The position numbers and the translations under genes were made by a program. A DNA stretch of 19,841 nt from JANLQX01 sp031368095 (GTDB lineage: Bacteria; Actinomycetota; Acidimicrobiia; Acidimicrobiales; JANYDT01), in the NCBI GenBank assembly GCA_031368095.1, contig JANLQX010000483.1, positions 1 to 19,841 of the forward strand. The letters run 5' to 3'. This document shows, piece by piece, positions 1 to 7,189 of the stretch (position 1 is its first letter; every line of letters begins with the position of its first letter). The notes under the pieces were generated by a model, which saw only the letters and a list, made by a program, of their open reading frames with translations, made no database searches and was not told the DNA's origin.

Positions 1-614
1 AGAAAGCCGTACTGCTCGGCGAGGGCGGCCAGTTCCTGACGGCGCACCACGCTCATCGTGGCACCGGTCGGGTTGTGAAAGTTGGCCACGACATAGACGA
101 GCTTTGGCCGTAGTCCCGCTCCGAGTCGAGCGGCCAAGTCATCGGTACGCATACCATCGACGTCACCAGTGACACCTTCGAAGCGCGGCCCGTAGAGATC
201 AAAGGCCTGAATCATCCCCAGGTACCCGGGATCTTCGAGGACCACGACGTCGCCTTCGTCGACAAAGAGCTTGCCGATCAGATCCAACCCCTGCTGCGAC
301 CCGTGGGTCACCAGGACGTCGGTGTTCGGATCGATGGCGCGGCCGAAGTTGTGCGACGCCGTTTCCGCCAACCAGTCCCGAAGCGCCGGAACACCGTCGG
401 TGACGGAATACTGCACAACGCTCGGGCCGAACTCACCGAAGAGTCGGTCCGCCTCGCGGCGCAAATCGTCGAGCGGAAAGGACTCAGGGCTGGGAAGCCC
501 ACCGGCCAGACTCAAGATACCGAGGGTCTCGGTGAGTTTGAGGAGTTCGCGGATCGTCGACGTTCGCAGTCGTTCGCTGCGCGAGGCGAACGGGGGAAGC
601 GGAAGCGTCGACAT
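1..614 (-). CDS. PLP-dependent aminotransferase, class I/II fold, partial (3' end outside window)
   Basis: I translated this from the minus strand; the gene begins at ATG 614 and runs off the left edge, leaving 204 residues. It opens with LPPFASRSERLRTSTIRELL and continues with ILSLAGGLPSPESFP (about residues 33-47), typical of the 2-aminoadipate/MocR-type aminotransferase subfamily. Further landmarks are THGSQQGLDLIG (103-114), the cofactor-phosphate region, LEDPGYLGM (126-134) and VANFHNPTG (176-184), which carries the Asn that contacts PLP. The Schiff-base lysine would lie beyond the edge. There is no room for an N-terminal GntR DNA-binding domain, so this is a free-standing enzyme, not a MocR regulator. 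The substrate cannot be told; 2-aminoadipate, aromatic or branched-chain 2-oxo acids are typical. It lies 47 bp downstream of the acyl-CoA ligase on the same strand and may share its transcript. Confidence 0.9.
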   Translation of the reverse strand, partial: MSTLPLPPFASRSERLRTSTIRELLKLTETLGILSLAGGLPSPESFPLDDLRREADRLFGEFGPSVVQYSVTDGVPALRDWLAETASHNFGRAIDPNTDVLVTHGSQQGLDLIGKLFVDEGDVVVLEDPGYLGMIQAFDLYGPRFEGVTGDVDGMRTDDLAARLGAGLRPKLVYVVANFHNPTGATMSVVRRQELAALAEQYGF

Positions 615-661
615 CGGACTTCGTGTCTACTCGCAGACAGTGGCGACGGTGGTTCTTCGGC

Positions 662-2215
662 TCAGACGAGCTTGGAGGTCCGTCCGGCCCAGTACCGATC
701 CCGGAGGAGTCGCTTGTAGAGCTTTCCGGTCGGGTGGCGCGGAAGTTCCGCTTCGAAATCGATCGACCGAGGACACTTCAGACCGGCCAGTTGTTCCTTA
801 CAGAACGCAATCAGTTCGAGTTCGAGTGCGCGCCTCTTTTCCTCGGTATCGACGTCGGCCCACGACGCTGGCTGCACCACCGCCTTGACCTCCTCGCCAA
901 AGTCCTCATTGGGCACGCCGAACACCGCCACGTCACCCACCTTGGGGTGCATGGTGAGCACGTTCTCAGCCTCTTGCGGATAAATGTTGACGCCACCCGA
1001 GATGATCATGTTCGCCTTCCGGTCGGTCAGGAACAAGAACCCGTCGGCATCGACATACCCGATGTCGCCAAGCGTCGACCAGCCCTGTGGGTGACGCGAC
1101 GACGCCGTCTTCTCCGGGTCGTTGTGGTATTCGAACGGAGCGGTTCCACCGAAGAAGATGGTGCCGGGTTCGCCGGTCGGCTGCTCCACGCCGTCTTCGT
1201 CGCAGATATGCAGTTCCCCCAGAAGCGGTTTGCCGACAGAGCCCTTCTTCGCCAGCCACTCCTCGCTTGTTATCGCACAAAACCCGTTCCCCTCGGTACC
1301 GGCGTAGTACTCAAAGATCTTGGGTCCCCACCACGCAATCATCTGTTCTTTAATCGGGATCGGACAGGGGGCAGCCGCGTGGATGGCCACCTTCAGGCTG
1401 GAGACGTCGTATCCAAACCGGACCTTTTCATCGAGCTTGAGCATGCGGATGAACATCGTTGGAACAAACTGTCCGTGGGTGATCTTGTACGTATCGATCG
1501 CCGCCAGCAGGTGCTCCGGGTCGAAGTGTTCAAGGGCAATCACCGTGCCCCCAAGCCGAAGGGTGTTCATGACATACCGCAACGGAGCGGCATGGTAGAA
1601 GGGCGCCGGCGAGATATACCGAGTGTTTTCGTCGAACGCATACAGAAACTGCATCAGCCCCACAAGCGCTTGCGCAGTGCCCATGGGGGCCAGCGAGAGC
1701 TTCGTCTTGACACCCTTTGGTCGGCCGGTGGTGCCCGATGAATAGAGCATGTCGCCGCCTTCGCACTCGTCGGCAATCGGCGTTGTTGGCATGGCATCGA
1801 TCGCCGCCTCGAACGACTCGTAGCCATCGGCCACGCCGTCGATCATGTAGCAACGAACGTCGCCGAGAAGCGGACGTACCTCGGCGGCAACCTCGCGCTT
1901 CTCTTTGGTGGTGATGAAGATCTTCGCCCCGCAGTCACCGACGATGTACTGCAGCTCGCCAACGGTAAGTCGGCTCGATGCCGCCGTGTACTGCAGCCCG
2001 GCTCGCTGCGCACCCCAGCACACGACGAAGAACAACGGATGGTTCTCCATCATGAGCGCCACCGGATCCCCGGGCTTGAGCCCTAGCAAACGGAAGAGTT
2101 GGGCAACCTGATTCGACCGGTCGTTGAGTTGGCGATAGGTGAGTTCGACGCCCGAGCCGAACATTTTGAGAGCGAGCTTGTCGGGCGTGGCTTCGGCGTG
2201 AGTAGCGATATGCAC
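662..2215 (-). CDS. AMP-dependent acyl-CoA synthetase/ligase (FadD-type)
   Basis: This is an ANL-superfamily acyl-CoA ligase of 517 residues, the family's usual length. It activates a carboxylic acid to an acyl-adenylate and then to the CoA thioester. The P-loop-like A3 motif is YSSGTTGRPKG (158-168), A5 is YYAGTEG (303-309), the ribose-binding Asp is in TLGDIGYVDADG (381-392), the hinge Arg is in TDRKANMIISGGVNIYP (397-413) and the C-terminal catalytic Lys is in HPTGKLYKR (494-502). The start is GTG at 2215, giving the family-like opening HIATHAEATPDKLA; no clear Shine-Dalgarno sequence precedes it. The protein is cytoplasmic or peripheral with no signal peptide. The chain length or aromatic nature of the substrate cannot be read from the sequence. 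It sits 75 bp downstream of the MFS gene and just upstream of the aminotransferase. Confidence 0.93.
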   Translation of the reverse strand: MHIATHAEATPDKLALKMFGSGVELTYRQLNDRSNQVAQLFRLLGLKPGDPVALMMENHPLFFVVCWGAQRAGLQYTAASSRLTVGELQYIVGDCGAKIFITTKEKREVAAEVRPLLGDVRCYMIDGVADGYESFEAAIDAMPTTPIADECEGGDMLYSSGTTGRPKGVKTKLSLAPMGTAQALVGLMQFLYAFDENTRYISPAPFYHAAPLRYVMNTLRLGGTVIALEHFDPEHLLAAIDTYKITHGQFVPTMFIRMLKLDEKVRFGYDVSSLKVAIHAAAPCPIPIKEQMIAWWGPKIFEYYAGTEGNGFCAITSEEWLAKKGSVGKPLLGELHICDEDGVEQPTGEPGTIFFGGTAPFEYHNDPEKTASSRHPQGWSTLGDIGYVDADGFLFLTDRKANMIISGGVNIYPQEAENVLTMHPKVGDVAVFGVPNEDFGEEVKAVVQPASWADVDTEEKRRALELELIAFCKEQLAGLKCPRSIDFEAELPRHPTGKLYKRLLRDRYWAGRTSKLV

Positions 2216-2263
2216 GCCATGGAACGTACCGAGACGGGTTCGCCTCGGCGAATCAGCCCGGCC

Positions 2264-2311
2264 GACTCAACCCCGACGAAGGTCGCTGACTCAACCCCGA
2301 CGGAGGTCGCT
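2264..2311. repeat. 24-bp tandem duplication spanning the MFS stop codon
   Basis: Two head-to-tail 24-bp copies lie at 2264-2287 and 2288-2311. They differ at a single base (GACGAAGG versus GACGGAGG). On the minus strand the unit encodes the last residues of the MFS transporter, SDLRRG, plus its TGA stop. Because 24 is a multiple of three, the second copy repeats the same residues and a second stop in frame after the first. Both copies are seen directly; a replication-slippage origin is inferred. Confidence 0.9.
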
Positions 2312-3589
2312 GAACCGGTCGACGTTGCGCAGCGTCGGAAAGGCGAACCAGAACGCACCGACCACCAGCAAGGTGGCGGCGCCACCACTCACTACGGCGA
2401 TCGTGGTGCCGAACAGCGCGGCCGCCATGCCACTTTCGAAGGCGCCCAGTTCGTTCGACGCACCGATGAAGATGCTCTCGGCGGCGAGCACCCGGCCGCG
2501 TTGCTCGGGCGGCGTGACCATCGGCACCAACGTCGACCGAACGAACACGCTGACGGAGTCACCGGCGTTGAGCAGAAAGAAGGCGATCGCTGCGATCCAC
2601 ACGCTTCGGGTCACGCCCAGCATCACCGTTGCGACCCCGAACAGGGCCACGGAGGCGAGCAAGACTCGGCCGACGTGACGAGAGAGCGGGCGCCACGCCA
2701 GGCCGATGGTCACGAGGGCCGCGCCGATGCCGCCACAGGCCCGCAGGTAGCCCACCCAGACGTCGTCGACTTTCAGTACCTTCTCCACAATCGCCGGCAG
2801 CAAGGAGACGGCACCGCCGAACAGCACGGCGAAGAGATCCAACGAGATCGCGGCGAGAAGAATTGGGGTGTGGCGGATGAAGCGGATGCCTTCCATCGCC
2901 GTGGCCAGCGACGGACGCTCGGTTACCTCACCCGGAGCACGCCGCAGATGGGCGCGCCCGATGGACCTGGGGATCAATTGAAGAAGCGCCGCCGACGTGA
3001 GCAGGCACGCCGCCGCGATCACGTGGGGGAGCGGGCGAGACGCCTTGTTGGCGAGTGCGCCAACAACGGGACCGGCGATGAACGCACCCTGCCAGCTGAG
3101 CGACATCGTCGCCGTGGTTCGCTCCAACTGGCCGGCCGGCGCGCTGGCCGGGATGACCGAGCGAAGGGCGGGAGCGCCGAAACTTCGACAGATGCCGAAC
3201 AAGGCGGCGGCGACGAAGAACGGAAGCACGGTGGTCGGCGCGGTGCGCACGAACGCGGCGATCGTCAGAAAGAGCAGTCCTTCGGCAAGGTTCACGATGG
3301 AACCGATTCGCCGTCGGTCGAAGTTGTCCGCCACCAGTCCGGTAACCAGCACGAGGGCGACCCCGGGGATGAACTCGGCCAGACCCAAAAAGCCGAGGTC
3401 CGCCTCCCGTTCGCGGACGTTGAACAGTTGGATGGCGAGAGCCGTGGTGGCCACGGCCCCGCCGAAGGACCCGATGGCCATGGCCACGATGGCCATGATC
3501 GCCGGTCGCCACGAGGTCGCAACGGCTTCGTCGTCGACGGGCGAGGTGGCCCGGGTGCCGTCATTGGGGGAAGTCGGCTCAGTCGCCAT
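2291..3589 (-). CDS. MFS transporter (drug-exporter-like, MFS_3/EntS-type)
   Basis: The 432-residue membrane protein has about 12 hydrophobic segments in the two six-helix bundles of the major facilitator superfamily. A short hydrophilic N-terminus is followed by the first helix near PAIMAIVAMAIGSFGGAV. The loop after helix 2 reads GLVADNFDRRRIGSI, matching the MFS signature G-x-x-x-D-R-x-G-R-R/K. It resembles the exporter branch that includes enterobactin and macrolide efflux proteins; the substrate is unknown. The reading frame is open up to 3790, but ATG 3589 was chosen because the upstream part is proline- and arginine-rich, unlike the family, and overlaps the glycosylase gene. The stop codon lies inside a 24-bp tandem repeat. 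It may export a product of the neighbouring acyl-CoA ligase or aminotransferase, but that is only proximity. Confidence 0.88.
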   Translation of the reverse strand: MATEPTSPNDGTRATSPVDDEAVATSWRPAIMAIVAMAIGSFGGAVATTALAIQLFNVREREADLGFLGLAEFIPGVALVLVTGLVADNFDRRRIGSIVNLAEGLLFLTIAAFVRTAPTTVLPFFVAAALFGICRSFGAPALRSVIPASAPAGQLERTTATMSLSWQGAFIAGPVVGALANKASRPLPHVIAAACLLTSAALLQLIPRSIGRAHLRRAPGEVTERPSLATAMEGIRFIRHTPILLAAISLDLFAVLFGGAVSLLPAIVEKVLKVDDVWVGYLRACGGIGAALVTIGLAWRPLSRHVGRVLLASVALFGVATVMLGVTRSVWIAAIAFFLLNAGDSVSVFVRSTLVPMVTPPEQRGRVLAAESIFIGASNELGAFESGMAAALFGTTIAVVSGGAATLLVVGAFWFAFPTLRNVDRFSDLRRG

Positions 3590-3644
3590 GGTGTCTTTCG
3601 TTCTTTTCCGGCGACCCGGAGAGAAGGGTTCGTGGTGTTGCGAG

Positions 3645-4550
3645 CTACCAGCGCTGCTGGATGGTGAGGCGAGGACCGTAGCGCGGGGGACGAACCCCGG
3701 CCATGCCGATGAGGCGAAGGACCCGTCCGCGAAACGGCCGGAATGGCTCCAGCAGTTCGAGCATTCGCTCGTCGGTTCCGCGCGGCTCACCGCCCAACGC
3801 CCAACTCACCCAGTTCTTCAGGTGGTAGTCGCCGACGGACACAGCATCGGCGTCGCCGAGCGCGGTCTGGGCGATCTCGGACACGGACCACGGCCCGATA
3901 CCGGGGACGGCGCCAAGGCGAGCCAGGCCGTCGGCCAGGGGCATCTCGGCGATCTCCGCCAATCGGTGGGCAACGCCAGCGGCACGGCGGATCACGTCGG
4001 ACCGTTTGCGCTCGACGTTGGCGGCGTGGAACACGTGGCTCGGCCAGCCGGCGACCGCCGCCGGATCGAGTGGAAGCAACAGTCGAAGGTGAGCGAACGG
4101 GCCGGGGGCGGGTTCGTTGGCATGACGGACCAAGGCGGCAAAGGACTGGCGAGCCTCAGTGCCAGTGACCTTCTGTTCGAGCACGGTCGGAACCAAGGAC
4201 TCCCACACGCTTTGACTGCACGGCGTGCGCGCCGCGGCAAACCGGCGATGCCACGACGTCACGTCGGCGTGCACATCGGGGAAGACCGAGTGATCGTCGT
4301 TGCCGCCGACAAGCACGGGCGCTCGCTCACACAACCATTCGCCGCCCGGTCCCCAGCCCCGGACTTCGATGGTGTCGCCCACTCGTCGAAGGAGTTCGGT
4401 CCCCGGCCCTTCGGGCGTGCGCGTGGCGCGGACGATCTCGCCTCCGGCCATATGCATGGTTCGATCGGCCCGACCACGAGACAGCGGCGACAGCGTCTGG
4501 CGGAGGTCCGTCGGATGCGGCGGAGTGAACGTACGCGCCCATACCTTCAC
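3645..4550 (-). CDS. DNA-3-methyladenine glycosylase II-like HhH-GPD protein (AlkA family)
   Basis: The 301-residue protein has the C-terminal helix-hairpin-helix-GPD fold of base-excision DNA glycosylases, which remove alkylated bases. The hairpin is LGAVPGIGPWSVSEIA (212-227). The catalytic aspartate is probably Asp241 in SVGDYHLKNW, equivalent to AlkA Asp238. The helical core begins near WESLVPTVLEQKVTG (116-130), where family members carry L..Q.V. The N-terminal 100 residues resemble the AlkA N-domain in position and length. The start is GTG 4550, 18 bp after the histidine phosphatase stop. No zinc or iron-sulfur motif is visible. Whether it acts on 3-methyladenine or a wider set of lesions cannot be read here. 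Confidence 0.88.
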   Translation of the reverse strand: MKVWARTFTPPHPTDLRQTLSPLSRGRADRTMHMAGGEIVRATRTPEGPGTELLRRVGDTIEVRGWGPGGEWLCERAPVLVGGNDDHSVFPDVHADVTSWHRRFAAARTPCSQSVWESLVPTVLEQKVTGTEARQSFAALVRHANEPAPGPFAHLRLLLPLDPAAVAGWPSHVFHAANVERKRSDVIRRAAGVAHRLAEIAEMPLADGLARLGAVPGIGPWSVSEIAQTALGDADAVSVGDYHLKNWVSWALGGEPRGTDERMLELLEPFRPFRGRVLRLIGMAGVRPPRYGPRLTIQQRW

Positions 4551-4568
4551 CGGGATGTTCGCCCGTCG

Positions 4569-5186
4569 TTAGTGGAACCGGTTGGCCGGAAGAAGGTCGC
4601 GACCATGGAGGTGCGTCAACTCGTTCATCGAAAGAAGACTGCGCGGACCCTTGGCCGACGCCATCACCCGATGGATCGACGTGTATTCGGGGTGGAAGAA
4701 CCCACCCGGCCGGGGTACGTCGAGTACGTGGGCGAGATAGGCATTGATGACGCCACCGTGACACACCACGGCGACGCGTTGGCCGCCGTGGGCGGCGACG
4801 ATCCGATCGACGGCGGCGACGACCGCGGCCTGGAACAACACCGGGTCCTTGGAGCCGGTCCACGTGCCTGCCACCATGGCCTGCCACATCGGATGATTGG
4901 TGGCTTTGAGTTCTTCGATGGGGATGTACGTGCTGGAATCCCGATCCCACTCGGAGAGGTCTTCGTCGACGTTCACCGTGAGCTTCGTCAGGTCCAGCAA
5001 CGGCTGGGCGGTCTCGCGAGCTCGCCGCATCGGCGACGACCACACGGCGTCGACGCCTTCGGCGGCGAGATACGCAGCCATCGCCGCTGCTTGGCGGTGG
5101 CCGAGCTCGGCTAGAGACGGGTCGGCGGCACCCGAGTCAAGCTCGACGCGTTGGGGGAGGGCATGACGGACGAGCACGAGTTCCAT
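4569..5186 (-). CDS. Histidine phosphatase family protein (phosphoglycerate mutase-like)
   Basis: The 205-residue cytoplasmic protein belongs to the two-histidine phosphatase superfamily. The phosphoacceptor is in LVLVRHALP, at the very N-terminus. The second arginine motif is SSPMRRARETAQPL, and the second catalytic His is in VVCHGGVINAYLAHVL. Start ATG 5186 is supported by an AGGAG ribosome-binding site five bases upstream and by the family's MELVLVRHA opening; the longer frame upstream is not family-like. Relatives include broad-specificity phosphatases, alpha-ribazole phosphatase and Rv2135c-type actinobacterial proteins. The sequence does not settle the substrate, and true glycolytic mutase activity is not implied. 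It sits 18 bp upstream of the DNA glycosylase and 46 bp downstream of the ferredoxin reductase gene. Confidence 0.88.
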   Translation of the reverse strand: MELVLVRHALPQRVELDSGAADPSLAELGHRQAAAMAAYLAAEGVDAVWSSPMRRARETAQPLLDLTKLTVNVDEDLSEWDRDSSTYIPIEELKATNHPMWQAMVAGTWTGSKDPVLFQAAVVAAVDRIVAAHGGQRVAVVCHGGVINAYLAHVLDVPRPGGFFHPEYTSIHRVMASAKGPRSLLSMNELTHLHGRDLLPANRFH

Positions 5187-5232
5187 GTGCTCCTGAGGGT
5201 AACGGCGCTCGGAGCAAACGAGCGAAGCGAGA

Positions 5233-6456
5233 TCAGACGCCGGCCTTCTCCAGCGCCGTCGACCACGACGCGGCGTCGGCCAGGAGGGCTCGGTACCCCA
5301 TGACGGCTTTGATCCGGTTGAGCCCGAGAGCCCCAACCAAGCGGTCGCCACGGCGGTAGAGCGCAACGCCGGCACCGGACGCCGGATCGCCATCCACGAC
5401 TCTCACCTCGTCGAACCCGGTGGACCGGCCGAGGAACTGGATCTTGGTGCCGTACTGATCGCTCCAGAAGTACGGAACCGGACGGAACGGCTGAGCGTCG
5501 CCGAGCAACGTTCGAGCGGCGTGGTCGGCCATCTCCACGGCGTTGGTCCAGTGTTCGACGCGCATCTGCTCGTCGAACAAGTCGTTGGGCCACCGAGCCA
5601 CATCGCCGCAGGCGACCACGTGCGGAATCGACTGTCCCCGCTCGTCGACGACCCGGCACGTTTCGTCGCACTGAACGCCGTCGCCGAGCGAGATGCCGGA
5701 GCCGCTCAACCACTCCGTGTTCGGCGACACCCCGATTCCGACGACCATGGTGTCGGCGGGGAGAGTGGTTCCATCGGCCAGGACCACCCCGTGGAGTTCG
5801 ATCGAGGCAACCCCCACACCGGTCCGCAGCGTGACTCCGTTGCGTTCGTGCAGCAGCGAGCACGCCAACCCCATATCGGCTCCGAGCTGACGCTCCAACG
5901 GCACGGGCAGCGCTTCGACAACAGTGACCTCACCGCCCTTGGACTTCGCCGCGGCGGCGACTTCCGCACCGATAAAGCCGGCCCCGATCACGACGATCCG
6001 CGCCCCCTCGGTGAGGCGGGTTTGCAACGCACGTGCGTCGTCGAGCGTGCGGAGCGTGAAGACCGGCGCCCCGTCGCTATGGGGCAAACGACGCACCGAA
6101 GTGCCGGTGGCAACGACGAGCCGATCGAAAGGTATCGGCCCCGCCGAAGTGATGAGCGTGCGCTCGCGGAGATGCAACCCGATGGCCGATACCCCGGTTC
6201 GAAGTTCGATTCCCTGTTCGGCAAAGGCGTTGTCGGCACGTGTGAGCGAGAGTCGGTCCTCTCCAATATCGCCGGTGAGGAAAGCCTTCGAGAGGGGCGG
6301 CCGGTCGTACGGCTGACGTTCTTCGGCGCCCACGAGGGTGATCGATCCGGTTGCGCCGTGACGACGCAGCGCCTCCGCCGCACGGACACCGGCGAGTGAT
6401 GCGCCGACCACCACGATCGACGCGTCGGCGGACGCGTCGATCAAGCCGTTCGTCAT
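5233..6456 (-). CDS. FAD/NAD(P)H-dependent ferredoxin reductase (CamA/ThcD type)
   Basis: The 407-residue protein has two Rossmann dinucleotide folds. The FAD-binding VVVGASLAGVRAAE lies at 15-28 and the NAD(P)H-binding VVIGAGFIGAEVA at 155-167. RPPLSKAFL (52-60) and the second FAD contact VACGDVARWPN (281-291) mark the putidaredoxin-reductase-type oxygenase-coupled reductases. A reductase C-terminal domain of about 90 residues follows. Its role is electron transfer from NAD(P)H to a small ferredoxin, which is encoded directly upstream with an 8-bp gap. ATG 6456 was chosen because the longer open frame would overlap the ferredoxin gene. The electron acceptor beyond the ferredoxin, usually a cytochrome P450 or Rieske oxygenase, is not in this window. 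Confidence 0.93.
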   Translation of the reverse strand: MTNGLIDASADASIVVVGASLAGVRAAEALRRHGATGSITLVGAEERQPYDRPPLSKAFLTGDIGEDRLSLTRADNAFAEQGIELRTGVSAIGLHLRERTLITSAGPIPFDRLVVATGTSVRRLPHSDGAPVFTLRTLDDARALQTRLTEGARIVVIGAGFIGAEVAAAAKSKGGEVTVVEALPVPLERQLGADMGLACSLLHERNGVTLRTGVGVASIELHGVVLADGTTLPADTMVVGIGVSPNTEWLSGSGISLGDGVQCDETCRVVDERGQSIPHVVACGDVARWPNDLFDEQMRVEHWTNAVEMADHAARTLLGDAQPFRPVPYFWSDQYGTKIQFLGRSTGFDEVRVVDGDPASGAGVALYRRGDRLVGALGLNRIKAVMGYRALLADAASWSTALEKAGV

Positions 6457-6464
6457 CGTGCCGG

Positions 6465-6656
6465 TCAGGCGCTGACGGAGATTGCTTGGGTCGGGCACAG
6501 CATGATGGCTTCTTCGACCTTCGCTCGATGCTCCTCACCGGGTTCTTCGATGAGCACGTAAAGGAAACCGTCGTCGCGGACCTCAAAGATTTCCGGGGCG
6601 GCGCTCATACACAGCGCATTGGACTGGCAGCGGTCGAAGTCGACGGTGATCTTCAT
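6465..6656 (-). CDS. [3Fe-4S]-type ferredoxin (CYP-associated class)
   Basis: The 63-residue protein starts at ATG 6656. Its motif is C10-x5-C16 followed by C54-P, the three-cysteine pattern of actinobacterial [3Fe-4S] ferredoxins (C-x2-X-x2-C-xn-C-P). The position that would be the additional cysteine of a [4Fe-4S] cluster is Asn13. The flanks SAAPEIFEV and CPTQAISV are conserved in this class. These ferredoxins carry single electrons from a reductase to cytochrome P450s. The adjacent reductase gene, 8 bp downstream, completes the pair. Its divergent neighbour is the DUF3151 gene, with an 86-bp repeat-containing gap. Confidence 0.93.
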   Translation of the reverse strand: MKITVDFDRCQSNALCMSAAPEIFEVRDDGFLYVLIEEPGEEHRAKVEEAIMLCPTQAISVSA

Positions 6657-6670
6657 GAGTGGATCGTACC

Positions 6671-6715
6671 GAGTCGGCCCACGCAAGGCCGAACACGCAA
6701 GGCCGACGCGACTCT
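6671..6715. promoter_or_regulatory. Nested direct/inverted repeats in a divergent promoter region
   Basis: The gap between the ferredoxin (minus) and DUF3151 (plus) starts contains a 13-bp direct repeat, CACGCAAGGCCGA, at 6680-6692 and 6694-6706. It also contains an inverted repeat, GTCGGCC (6673-6679) with GGCCGAC (6701-6707). The outer GAGTC and GACTC extend the symmetry. The layout suggests a regulator-binding site serving both directions, but no regulator gene is adjacent. I could not identify convincing -35 and -10 hexamers. Confidence 0.4.
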
Positions 6716-6742
6716 GCCGCACGGGGATGCAAGGATCGACCC

Positions 6743-7189
6743 ATGCCCGATCGCCCTGTCACCCTCACCACCGGGTTGCCCCAAACCGTTCTTGATGCCG
6801 AGCCCGCCGACGCGCTCGCGGCCCTGGCGGCGGCCATGGCGACTCCTGACCCGGCCATGCGGCGTGACGCGGTGTCGGCCGTCGTGGCCCGCTACCCGCG
6901 CATGCTTGATGCATGGGCCCAGATCGGGCGGCTCGGCCGTGATCCGATCGAGCGGTACGCGGCCCATCGCGTCGGCTATCACCGTGGGCTCGATCGTCTC
7001 CGGGCATCGGGTTGGCGGGGGAGTGGCTATGTGCGGTGGCGTCACGAGACCAACCGAGGGTTTCTCCGCGCCCTCGATGGCTTGCGTGGTGCCGCCGTGG
7101 AGATTGGCGAGCACGACGAAGCCGATCGGTGCCTCACGTTTTTGCATCAGCTCGAACCCGACTGGGATCGCCGAGTCGATGCTGACTGA
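6743..7189 (+). CDS. DUF3151 domain-containing protein
   Basis: The 148-residue protein matches the actinobacterial DUF3151 family. Its signature blocks are RYAAHRVGYHRGLDRLRASGWRG (from residue 71), VRWRHETNRGFLRAL (97-111) and the C-terminal IGEHDEADRCLTFL (121-134). The middle is helical and alanine-rich. Start ATG 6743 has AAGGA seven bases upstream. The function of the family is not known to me; it is soluble with no signal peptide or membrane segment. Its stop overlaps the start of the dehydratase gene by 11 bp, so the two are probably translationally coupled. It opens the seven-gene plus-strand operon. Confidence 0.92.
   Translation: MPDRPVTLTTGLPQTVLDAEPADALAALAAAMATPDPAMRRDAVSAVVARYPRMLDAWAQIGRLGRDPIERYAAHRVGYHRGLDRLRASGWRGSGYVRWRHETNRGFLRALDGLRGAAVEIGEHDEADRCLTFLHQLEPDWDRRVDAD

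Noticed and set aside
2099..3667. A plus-strand open frame of 522 codons rich in Arg, Gly and His
   Set aside because: It is antisense to the MFS transporter and its composition mirrors the opposite-strand codons. The minus-strand protein has clear membrane helices and an MFS motif.
3590..3790. N-terminal extension of the MFS transporter to 3790
   Set aside because: This part is Ser/Arg-rich, overlaps the glycosylase gene end, and is unlike family N-termini.
2997..5114. A long plus-strand open frame of 705 codons
   Set aside because: It runs antisense to the MFS, DNA glycosylase and histidine phosphatase genes, has no recognisable domain, and is a high-GC frame artefact.
5206..5224. Hairpin CGCTCG...CGAGCG between the ferredoxin reductase and histidine phosphatase genes
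   Set aside because: A 6-bp stem with no T run on either strand is expected by chance in GC-rich DNA and is not called a terminator.
6351..7178. Upstream extension of the threonine dehydratase frame
   Set aside because: It covers the divergent promoter gap and the DUF3151 gene in another frame and has no similarity to the enzyme. ATG 7179 gives a normal family length.
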